Shown piece by piece: positions 9,429-20,300 of a DNA stretch of 64,000 bases (its first letter is position 1; every line of letters starts with the position of its first letter). A program made the translations under genes and the position numbers. The notes under the pieces are model-generated. The model saw only the letters and a program-made list of their open reading frames with translations. It was not told where the DNA came from and did not search any database. Source of the DNA: Leishmania donovani (lineage: Eukaryota; Euglenozoa; Kinetoplastea; Trypanosomatida; Trypanosomatidae); the NCBI RefSeq assembly GCF_000227135.1, contig NC_018256.1, positions 657,646 through 721,645 on the forward strand. The letters are read 5' to 3'.

Positions 9429-12400
9429 AACACGAGAGAAGAACGCATCCAAGCCTCCAGATAATCACATGCATTGCGAACTCTATCGAGCACCACGGAC
9501 GCCTTCCATATTAACCGCCTCGTACCACCCACTGCCTTTCCCTTGCTTCAGCTAACAGAGGTACTCCTTGATCCAAGCAGGGCCGCCTTCAGGGTCCCGC
9601 TCGTGGGCGGAGGCCGTGGCGTCTTGTCGCTGCATCTATGGGTGCTATACCGTGGCGCATCGCGGGCGCTCCTGGCTGGATGTCTATGTGCGCCGCGCCA
9701 TCTCTTCCCAGCGAGCAACGNNNNNNNNNNNNNNNNNNNNNNNNNNNNNNNNNNNNNNNNNNNNNNNNNNNNNNNNNNNNNNNNNNNNNNNNNNNNNNNN
9801 NNNNNNNNNNNNNNNNNNNTGATCCAAGCAGGGCCGCCTTCAGGGTCCCGCTCGTGGGCGGAGGCCGTGGCGTCTGCCGTGCGGGTAGAAGGGGGTGGCG
9901 ATCAAGGGGGCATGCCGGGCGAGCGCAGCAAGGAAGTCGGCCACACGCAGGCCAGGGCCCTCCGAGACCTTGCACGCCCTGCCTGCATGCCATGCCTCTC
10001 CCTCGGTCGCCACAAGCCGCGGCATGCCGTAATGTGGCGTGGGGACTCGCCTCATGCGCGTCTGGAGGACTCGCTGGTGCCATTCGAGGGTGCCCCCGTC
10101 ATGCTTCCGGCATCTGCGCCTCATCAGCGCANNNNNNNNNNNNNNNNNNNNNNNNNNNNNNNNNNNNNNNNNNNNNNNNNNNNNNNNNNNNNNNNNNNNN
10201 NNNNNNNNNNNNNNNNNNNNNNNNNNNNNNNNNNNNNNNNNNNNNNNNNNNNNNNNNNNNNNNNNNNNNNNNNNNNNNNNNNNNNNNNNNNNNNNNNNNN
10301 NNNNNNNNNNNNNNNNNNNNNNNNNNNNNNNNNNNNNNNNNNNNNNNNNNNNNNNNNNNNNNNNNNNNNNNNNNNNNNNNNNNNNNNNNNNNNNNNNNNN
10401 NNNNNNNNNNNNNNNNNNNNNNNNNNNNNNNNNNNNNNNNNNNNNNNNNNNNNNNNNNNNNNNNNNNNNNNNNNNNNNNNNNNNNNNNNNNNNNNNNNNN
10501 NNNNNNNNNNNNNNNNNNNNNNNNNNGGGCCCGCGGAGAAGCATGCGCCAGCGCAGCAGTAGGCAGCACACCATCCGCACCCCATGCCGCCACTGCCAGT
10601 CACCCGCCGTTGCAGGGATCCGCGGCGCGGGCAGGCGCCGGTGCGGGACTGAGCGAGCATGGTCTCCCGTCGCCTCGTGCAGCGCGGCTTCGCGGGATGT
10701 CGGCCTGACGCCTGAGACCGATGACCGAGTCCGTGGCAAGAGCCACACTTGTCTGCCTGTGCCTTGGCCGATCCGGGTGTCCTCGCACCAGGGTCGCGCC
10801 CCAGCTCCGTTGCTTCGCACTCAGCGCCATCGCTGCAGACGAGGCGCGGCCGCAGCGTCTTGTCGCTGCATCTATGGGTGCTATACCGTGGCGCATCGCG
10901 GGCGCTCCTGGCTGGATGTCTATGTGCGCCGCGCCATCTCTTCCCAGCGAGCAACGGNNNNNNNNNNNNNNNNNNNNNNNNNNNNNNNNNNNNNNNNNNN
11001 NNNNNNNNNNNNNNNNNNNNNNNNNNNNNNNNNNNNNNNNNNNNNNNNNNNNNNNNNNNNNNNNNNNNNNNNNNNNNNNNNNNNNNNNNNNNNNNNNNNN
11101 NNNNNNNNNNNNNNNNNNNNNNNNNNNNNNNNNNNNNNNNNNNNNNNNNNNNNNNNNNNNNNNNNNNNNNNNNNNNNNNNNNNNNNNNNNNNNNNNNNNN
11201 NNNNNNNNNNNNNNNNNNNNNNNNNNNNNNNNNNNNNNNNNNNNNNNNNNNNNNNNNNNNNNNNNNNNNNNNNNNNNNNNNNNNNNNNNNNNNNNNNNNN
11301 NNNNNNNNNNNNNNNNNNNNNNNNNNNNNNNNNNNNNNNNNNNNNNNNNNNNNNNNNNNNNNNNNNNNNNNNNNNNNNNNNNNNNNNNNNNNNNNNNNNN
11401 NNNNNNNNNNNNNNNNNNNNNNNNNNNNNNNNNNNNNNNNNNNNNNNNNNNNNNNNNNNNNNNNNNNNNNNNNNNNNNNNNNNNNNNNNNNNNNNNNNNN
11501 NNNNNNNNNNNNNNNNNNNNNNNNNNNNNNNNNNNNNNNNNNNNNNNNNNNNNNNNNNNNNNNNNNNNNNNNNNNNNNNNNNNNNNNNNNNNNNNNNNNN
11601 NNNNNNNNNNNNNNNNNNNNNNNNNNNNNNNNNNNNNNNNNNNNNNNNNNNNNNNNNNNNNNNNNNNNNNNNNNNNNNNNNNNNNNNNNNNNNNNNNNNN
11701 NNNNNNNNNNNCAAGCCCTGCTCGGGTTTTCGCACCTGGCTGCCGCTGCACTACGCTGTGGTGGGGCAGGCCCACGGGGTCCGTGGTGGAGCGGTGAGCA
11801 CGCGAAGCCAGTATGCCGTGGCTGGAGCCTGTCGCCCAGATGCTCTGGGCCGTCGTCACGCGATCATTCGTTCGAGTAGCTTGCATGGATCGCTGGTCAG
11901 CGCCGCAGGGACGGTAGGACGTGGAGCCACCATCTGGCCTGTGCGGCTTCAGGAGCGGCGCAGTGAGCCCCTCTTTCCACGCAGCAGGGGCGCGGCCGGA
12001 TATATCGCGCTGGCTTCTGCTGCAGCATCGTCGCCAACAAGTCGTCGGCTTGCTCTTCCGCACTGAGGAGGCGGCCGCCATATCAGATTGCGGATGCGTG
12101 TAGGGCGGGCGATTATCGATAGCCCGGATGCGTGCCGCTGACCGAGGGCCGGTGGTGGTGAGGGGTATGCAGGTCTACAACCATTCCTCTAGGCAGGCTC
12201 TTCGGTAAGCATGTCCGAGAGACCGCGATCAGCGGGCAACGTCCAGGGCGTCTTCTCGAGGCTTTCCTCTGATCGCGTCCGTTTGGGTGCCCCGAACTGC
12301 GTATAAGCAGCCTTACCAGATGGCACAGTTTACCCGGTGGTCGTCGCGAGGAGTGTAGTCGTGGATGCAAGCTCACCTTGAATGGCAGATGGTAGCTATG

Positions 12401-13300
12401 CATGTGTAGTGGAGCGGTGGCAGGCGTGATTGCATGGGCGATTCGTCGTTGCTCCATGGTGCGCTTTCGGGTTGTGGTGATGGCCGAGGTCAGTGCGGCA
12501 CTCTGATGCGCGCGAATCCTTGCTTCGGTCTTCTTGTGGTGTAGGCGCGGTCTCTGCGGAGCAAGTTCGCAATCAGGACACAGCACAGTTTCCTGTCCGC
12601 CTCGCAGAAAGAGTGTGATCGGGCCGCAGTCCTTGATAGCAGCACCGCGTCATATTGCCTCCGCAAAGCAGGCAGTGGGCTTGATCGCGCAGTGGTTGCT
12701 CGGCGGCATTGTGATGGTGCCCCAATCAGAGATGCGGGCAGCCGAGCGCCATGCTGACGTCTCCTTAGCGTGTCCGTGGTCCCCCCCGTCTGCGCTGTCT
12801 TATGCCAAGGTGTCTTTTACCGCGTGTGCAGGCCTGTTTGTCATTGAATCAGTCGGGGTAGAATGACCCTAGTCCAGTGGGGTCCCCCCTTTCCGTGTCC
12901 CGCGTCGGGTGGTGCCAATTGGTATCCATTCTCATAACGTGAGGGCTGAGAGTGACGTCGTCTGGCATCTGATTGAGAACTTGCCGTGCCACCAGATCCT
13001 TCTCAGGTGCGTGGCGGGGCGTAAGGTTTATTCACTGAGTAGGGCTACCACAGCGAAGCCAGAGCGTCCCTGCTGCAACCGCGTCCTGGGTAACGGGAGG
13101 GAGGGCGTACACCTGTGCGCATGTCCTATTGTGAGAGCAGCGAGACACGAGCGCCACGCTTCTTTTCGCTTGCTACACCGGAGTGCTGAAAACCAGGGAG
13201 AGCATATGCCTTGGTCGACCTGTCGCGTGAAAAGGGTTTCTTGCAGCATGCTGATGTGTATCGAGGGTTCATGAAGGAGCCGGGCGACCCAGCATCACTG
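9429..13300 (-). mobile_element. DIRE retroposon between KREPB6 and PI4K, near full-length but broken by gaps
   Basis: Reading the minus strand from about 13.3 kb: 13249-13031 gives LQETLFTRQVD followed by QGRSGFAVVALLSE, matching the LQET and glycine-rich hydrophobic blocks near the N-terminus of APE-type retroposon endonucleases. Next comes a degenerate linker ending SAEEQADDLLATMLQ (about 12060). RT starts with WKEGLTAPLLKP and SYRP (about 12000-11930) and the HRSTTDP block follows. After a 754-N gap (10958-11711) come the RT-distal and RNase H-like parts (10527-10957), a 395-N gap, the zinc-finger part (9820-10131), a 99-N gap, and the tail (9429-9720). Frameshifts and stops occur throughout. 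The order APE, RT, RNase H, C2H2 is that of ingi/L1Tc elements. It lies sense to the gene cluster. Confidence 0.75.
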
Positions 13301-14386
13301 GGCGTCGTTCAGCCCATTTCGGTTCTACTGCATACCGCGTAGGTTTGATCCAGTGTCACGTTCCACATCACCACAACGCAATGCAAGCAGAAAAGAAATC
13401 GGCGGATGCATATATCTGTTGGTGGATCCCCGACACGATGCGCAGTGAGTTAGTACAAGACATGATTATGACCGCGTTTCTCTGCGATAGAGCGCGAGCA
13501 TAGACCCCTTCGCCGAAACCACCAGCAGGGAGCAGGTTGCAGGTTCTTGGCTTCGACACCAGATGAATATACCCACATGACGGGCGGGGGGGGGGTGGAN
13601 NNNNNNNNNNNNNNNNNNNNNNNNNNNNNNNNNNNNNNNNNNNNNNNNNNNNNNNNNNNNNNNNNNNNNNNNNNNNNNNNNNNNNNNNNNNNNNNNNNNN
13701 NNNNNNNNNNNNNNNNNNNNNNNNNNNNNNNNNNNNNNNNNNNNNNNNNNNNNNNNNNNNNNNNNNNNNNNNNNNNNNNNNNNNNNNNNNNNNNNNNNNN
13801 NNNNNNNNNNNNNNNNNNNNNNNNNNNNNNNNNNNNNNNNNNNNNNNNNNNNNNNNNNNNNNNNNNNNNNNNNNNNNNNNNNNNNNNNNNNNNNNNNNNN
13901 NNNNNNNNNNNNNNNNNNNNNNNNNNNNNNNNNNNNNNNNNNNNNNNNNNNNNNNNNNNNNNNNNNNNNNNNNNCGGCTGTGAGGCGACCTGCGAGGCGG
14001 GTGGGCGGCCAGCGTTAGAGGCAGGGGGCCGCGCTGAGGTGGCGGAGTCGGCGCATTGCCGTAACGCGCGTGTCGGCTGCCGCTTCACACTACGAGGATG
14101 GGGCTCGTGACAGGCTGGCTAGAGGGAAGCTGAAGTCGTGTCGCATGGCAAAGAAACGGTCACGCGGCGAAGAAGAAAAATTGAGCGGGCGCTCCCCCTT
14201 GACATGCGACGGTGCGGTCGCCGACGTCTTCCTTGAACGCAGCCACGGGGTGTAACACAAAAAAAAATGGTGAAGGGGGACGGGCGGGGGCGAAGAAAGC
14301 GGCATCACCACGAGCGCTACGCTGCGTTAAGAGGGTTGTGGAGCGAAGGCGTGGCACACAAGCACGAGTGCACAGCTGCGACACCC
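13301..14386. other. Intergenic/3' UTR of PI4K with a 375-N gap
   Basis: No gene is supported. Bases 13301-13599 may still belong to the 5' end of the DIRE and finish in a G-homopolymer. Bases 13600-13974 are N. The remaining part carries a SIDER-like fragment, then the presumed 3' UTR of PI4K. Confidence 0.6.
13975..14135 (-). repeat. SIDER-like short degenerate retroposon, 5' fragment
   Basis: Read on the minus strand, this block (gcgttacggcaatgcgccga, then ctctaacgctggccgcccac) is nearly identical to the bodies at 29.4 kb and 54.4 kb. Its leader (ctgtcacgagccccatcc) is also homologous to the leader of the 54.4-kb copy, so the 5' boundary is probably near 14135. The 3' part falls into the N gap. 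It lies sense to PI4K, in its presumed 3' UTR, where Leishmania SIDER2 elements are known to influence mRNA stability or translation. Confidence 0.65.
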
Positions 14387-17300
14387 TCACATTTCAATAC
14401 CCTCGGCAACCTTTTGGTAGTAGTCGTAGAGGACGGTTGTGAAGTTCTGCCGCGACTCGTGGATGAGGCGACGCATATAGTCAGCAGCCTCAATTTCGTT
14501 CTTGTCGACGGCCAGCCGCTGCGCGAGGTCGGCGATTGTCTTCTTCGGCTTAAAACACGGCAATCCGCTGCGAAGCATGAGCTCCACCATCACGCATATC
14601 TCACGCGCATACTGCCGCACGGCGAGGTAGCAGCGGTTCACGAGGGTCTTGAAGTAGATGTAGTTTTCCTCGTCCACAAGAGCGCGGGCAAGGGTCTTGC
14701 TCTGCAGCGTCGATTCGCCACTGACGTCCATGCCGATGAGCTGCACCATCTCCGTCGTCAGCTTGAACGGCGAAGACTCGAAGTTAATGTCGCCGCCCGG
14801 CGAGGTGTCGAACAGGAAGCCGAAATCGATGTGGACGAGGTTGCCGTCGGCGTCGATCATGATGTTGCCGTTGTGGCGGTCCTTGATGTTGAGGATGAAG
14901 GAGACGACCGAGTACGCGGCCGTGCTCCTCACGAAGTTTTCGCGAGCGCGGCGGAAGCCAGCGGACTCGGGATGGCCAAATGTCTGCACGAAAAACTCCG
15001 CGACGTTCGACTCGACGAGCTTGCCGATCTCATTGCGACTTCTTGACCGAGGCACACATTCGATGATGCCGCTGCTCTGCCCGGTGGTGATGACGCGGTA
15101 TGGGTAGAGAAAGGACGGCACGCCAACGGAGTTCAGGATGCGCTGTATGAGGCCGATGAGCTGCAGCGAGATCTGGTCCTGTCGGCAGTCGTCACCCATC
15201 TTAAAAATGCACGCCTTCACGACCGGGCGCGACACAGGGTCGCTGTGGCTGTTCCCCGCACCGTGCCCGTGCTCGTCGGCAGCCGCCGAGTCGACGTCGT
15301 CTGGCGTCAGCGCGTCCTCCGCTGTACGCGGGACGCACGTGAACTGCACCAGGATCGGGCACTTGGCAGCGCTCTGCATGGCCCCAGCCGTGTGCGGGAT
15401 GACGTCGGTGATCCGGTAGTTCGGATCCGTGGGGAGGTAAAGGTGCCGCAACTTGGGCAGGGCGTGGAAGACGTCGTCCTTCAGCCTCAGCCGCAGTTGC
15501 GCCTTGCGCTCGGGCTTGTCGAACTTCATGATCTCCCCCGATAGCGATGTCATGAGGTCCACAAAAGCGAACTCGGACCTGTAGAAGGCCTCTTCATTCG
15601 GCGTGAATGCTGCCTTGATGCGCCTCTCCACCTGCTGGCACTTTTTCGCTAGGGCACCGCTGCCCTCGCTCTCGGTTTGCAGACTCCAGAGCAACTGGTG
15701 CGCGAACATGGTGCTCCTTGCACTCGTGCGCACGAGGAAGGCCTCGATGCTGCCGCTCTCGTCCGTCGCTAAGAGCTGCAGCAGCTGCGGCAGGTAGAAG
15801 ATGAGCTTCTCGCTGCGCTGTGAGAGCAGGCTGCGGATGGCGTAGCTATTGACGGTCTTGTACGCGGCGTAGCGTGGGTCAAGCAGGCGGAGGGCTTGGA
15901 TGATGGTGCAGGAGCAGAAGAGAAACAGCCGCGGTGCACCAGCGCGCAGCACGTCCTCCGTGAGGTAGAGGTCCACCGCCTCCGCAACGTTCGAGTACCG
16001 CTCCGGATGTGCCACGACACGCTGCGACGCCGCCAACCGCACGGCTGGGATGCTCGAGAAGCGGTAGACCATGGCGACAACAACCTCCGGGTTGTGGTGA
16101 TCGGCGCACTCGATTAGCTTTCCCCAGCCAACGGAAGGCGTCGTGTTGGGTATCTTGAGCGTGCGGCGCGGCGTGCGCCAGACACTTAGCCGCAGCACCT
16201 CGTGCTCCACCAGGACGCGCAGCAGATGCAGCAACCCCTGAAGCCTCAGTTTCTCTCGCACGATCAGCTTCGGCAAGCCTGCCTCGCCACCGTCGGTCGC
16301 CTGCCGCACCGCAGCCACGGCCTCGCGCACGACGCTTAGCGACTCCCAGTGATGTACATGTGGCATGTCCCGCTCGCGTTGAACACCACTGCTGAAGTCG
16401 AGGAAACCGAGAGTTGTGCGGGTGAGCAGGTCAGCCTCCTCCTTTATCAGCTGCGACAGCGAGCTCACCACCTTCGCCTCCTCTCTGGCCAGCACCGGAT
16501 CCTTGGCGTAGTACCAACTCGGCGGTGTCTTGGTGAACCACCGCAGCAGCGCCTTGTACCACCGCTGGCGCAGCGCACCAATTGCGGGAAAGGGCACTAA
16601 CGTCAAGAGGCCAGCGCGCAGCTGGCGCACGTTGGCCTCCCTAAGCAGCTGCGCGATGCTGCCCACCACGAGAAAGCAGCGCATCGTCTCGCCAAACATG
16701 TCGTCTCGCAGAGACAGCACCGCGGCGAACTGCATAATGTGCGCCGCGACAAGGTACAGTTGGCGAAGCACCTCGGGGCTGAGGCACAGCGGGCTGCCCT
16801 CCTCCACGTACATATCCGCGAGAAAGGAGAGGAGCAGCTTGTGCGGGGAGGCGCTGTCAACGTTGTCAGCCACGTACACAGCAGCTTCCTCGGGCACACG
16901 GGCTCCTCTCTGCCCCCTCGCAGAGACGGTGTTGTGGGGGATCGGCACGTCGCCTGTCTGCACCTGCCGGTTCTTGGAGGAGCAGTAGCCGTCAAACAGC
17001 CCTAGCCGATTGGCCGCCGTCCATACGAAAGCCGTGTCCAGCTCCTGCAGCATCGGCAGCAGGTAAGCCTCACGGTTCTGGCTCAGCAGCCACTTCCAGC
17101 ACAGGATGGCTTCGTACAGCACATCGGAGCGGAACGTTTGCACGGCGCCTTGCACCAGGTACTGCAACAGCTGCCGCCGCCCGATGGGGGTGCCGCTGCC
17201 CGTGACGAGCAGCGCCACGGCGGCTGCGAAGCTCGCGGCCGTCTCCGCGCGGGCTGGGGCGCCGAGCGGCACCCGCGTCACGCCCATCTCTTGCGCCGCA

Positions 17301-20300
17301 GCATCCTCGTCGGCGACGGTGGAAGCGCGAGGCGCCAGCACCGTGCCCACGGAGTAGCCAGTCTCCACGAAAAGGGCCCGGGCAGGCCGCAGGAGATTTG
17401 ACTCGAGCCGCTGCGCCACCGCCGACGCCAAGGCACGTCGGCAGAGGCGCGTGGCTGCCCACAGCTGCGCCACGACGGTGCTTTGCATTTGCCCAGCGGA
17501 CGCGTACCAGCTGGAAGCTTGCATCGCACCCTGCGCGCGGCCATGCAGCAGCAGCGTCTGCGCGTATTCAGTTTTCACGACATGACCAGCCGCCCCAGCC
17601 CCACGCATGACAGTGATGGCACTGTCGTCCAAATTGGGTGGTGTCTCCTCAACCCGGTACAGGGAAGCCAGGACGGCAAGTCGGGATCCAGCGTGGTGCC
17701 TGCCAGCCTGCGTCGTTGCCTGCTCCCCGCACTCTTGCTGCTGGATGACCATGAACTTGATGGCTGTTTCAAAGAGGGCTATCGGTGCCTTGTCCTGCAG
17801 TATGGCAGCCCACCGCTCCGCGACATCCGCGACGAACAGTACGTGCTGCTGGCGCTCCACGCTGTGCGGGTCGGCGGCCACCGCAGGGACAGTCGAAAAA
17901 CGAACATGCTCGCAGAGCGACTCGATCTGCCCGGCTGTGCCGGCTTCGAGGAGGTCCAGCATGCACCACAGGAGCGGCAACGCGCTGGCATAGGCGGCGT
18001 AGGTGGGAAACGACCTCACCACGCACAGCACCAGCTTGCTCGCCGACTCGCGTACCGACCCAATCGCGAAGCCCACCAGAAAGACGAGCTGCATCAGGTC
18101 AGTACGAGTGACCTGGAAGGCGACACCCGGCAGCATGCTGCGCACCGCTTCGATGTAGTGGTCGCACGCTGTGCTCAGGATGTGGCCTAGCGCTTCCGGT
18201 ATTGCAGCGCTCGCGACAAACTCACGCACCTCAAAGTGACGGTAGAGCGTCAACTGCGCCACTGACCCCGCCGCCGCTCGCAGGATCTCTAGCTCCGCCA
18301 CGCACTGAAGAAGCATTAACTCCCCCATGCTCAGCCGCTTCCAGCACTCCTTCCTGCCGCCGCAGAGCCGCTTCAGCGACTTGTACAGTGACGCGTGCAC
18401 GATACCGCTCCTTGCGGTGACGTCAGCGACCACCATGGGGCAGTGAAGCGCGCCGGCCAGTGTGTAGCGCAGGAGCACGGCGATGTCCGCCATGGCCTGC
18501 TGAACGTCGGACGAGCACATGCGCAGGAGTGGTGCCGCCGAAGCGGCGATGAGGCGCAGTAGCTTGCACTGCTTCGTCGACAAGATCGGCGCGCGGGCAA
18601 GCGCGGCCGCGGCTGCAGCTGGGTTCGCGCTCTCCATAGGCGCCATGCCCCCAGCCCTCACCGCCATAAGGGCCTCTGCAGTATACTTGTAGTAGGAGAA
18701 CATCATCCAACATGAGCGAAACAGCGCCCAGCACTCAAGCTCTACCTGCTCCGCAGGGCCAGCTCCCGAGCCGCCGCTGTCGTCCGCCTGGGCCGCCACG
18801 AGCGCGCGCGATAGGCGGCGGTAGTAATAAAACATGTATTGATCGCTCGTGCTGGGGTCCTCGAGGGTGAGGTAGCGCGCGTATTGATAGTGCGTGCAGA
18901 GCTGCTTTAGTGATCGGACCGGAAACAGAGTGGAGAGGTGGAGCAGCATCGTTAAGGGCCGAAAGAACGGCGACAGAACCGCCAGCGCTAGCGGCGCCAT
19001 CACAGCGGACGTCGTCTTGTTCAGGGGCCTCTCCCAGCCGCATGCCGGGTCCTGGTACAACACCCCTGACGACGGCCACGCCACGGTGAGCATGTTCTGG
19101 ATGACACCACGCAGGAGCAGCACAACGCTCATGCGCTCCGCGTTGAAGGCGTGCAGCAGTCGCGCGCGATCCCTCGCGATTACCGCCGCAGACCGCCGAG
19201 TCCCCTTGTCTGGTCCCTCCATCGCCGCCTCCGCTTCCTGCACCAGCGCGAGCGCCATGCTCGACATCCCGCGCAGCCGCTCATGCACCCGAAGCACCAA
19301 ATTCACAAACGCCTTGACAGCCACAGTCATCACCGGCGTGAGCAGCTTGTGGCGACTCACGCTCCCCTCCCCGAGGCTCCAGAGATGCTCGCGCAGTGAG
19401 TCCACGTAGGTGTCGCACAACAGCTGCCCGTAGCGCGACAGTTCCTCGCGCTTGGAGTCACCACGTGCGCTCGTCGTTGTGCAGCTCCGCGCGAGGCCGG
19501 CTCTCTCCTCCTGCTCCTCCGCCACGTGGTGGTAGCCTTCCACAACGACAGTCGGCACCAGGATCGCGGACAGGGCGTCGAAACACAGCGCCAGCTGGCG
19601 AGCGCGAAGGTGCGTTGCATGCTTCCGCTCCTCTTCCGGGTCTGCGGCAGCGGCACCGACGACGGTTCCCTGTGGAGCTGCTGCAGGACTCCCATTGCTG
19701 TTGTTGCCGCTGGTGCGCGCTGTGTGGCTGCTGCCCTTACGTCCCAGAGACCCGTGCGTGGCCGTCGCCGCTTCCTCAGCGCCACAGCGAGCAGAGAGGC
19801 GCACGACGGCGTCCATCACCTCTGAAATGGCAAACGAGCGAAGATGTTGGTTTGTGGAGCACATGTATTGAATGCACACAGCCGCCACCATGCCACGCAA
19901 GATCGCGTCGCTGCTCGCATCCGAGGTGGGCGGCGTCGGCGGATGCACATCTGGCACGCCCCCGAGAAAGCTTCGGTTGGTGACGGCTGTCGCGTCGTCC
20001 GGCACGCTTTGCTGGAGAATTGTGTGGATAAGCTCGTGTATGAGCTCCTCGATGCAGCGGTAGAAGTTGTTGGAAAAGTGTGCTCGCCTCTGCGATATAA
20101 CAAACAGATCGGTGCCGGCAGCGGCAGCGTCGGTGCGCCGTATCCTCGGCATCGCTGCCGCCGCGCTAATCGGACTGATGGAGCGCGGTGCTGCGGAGGT
20201 GGTGGCGCGGCCGCTCGCCGCTTTCATTACAGAGGTGTCGTCGCGGCTCTTGAACTCCTTTGCCGTCACGACGCTCAGCACGCGCGCCGCCGCCTCTGTG

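Noticed and set aside
10039..12081. Very long ORFs spanning 10.0-12.1 kb on both strands
   Set aside because: Mostly open only because of hundreds of N bases; the flanking sequence is frameshifted retroposon.
14105..14136. ggctggctagagggaagctgaag as the 79-bp ingi/SIDER signature
   Set aside because: It resembles part of the signature from memory, but it lies in the opposite orientation to the adjacent SIDER body, so chance similarity is as likely.
14267..15046. Plus-strand ORF of 259 residues opposite the PI4K kinase domain
   Set aside because: Antisense shadow of a GC-rich coding region.
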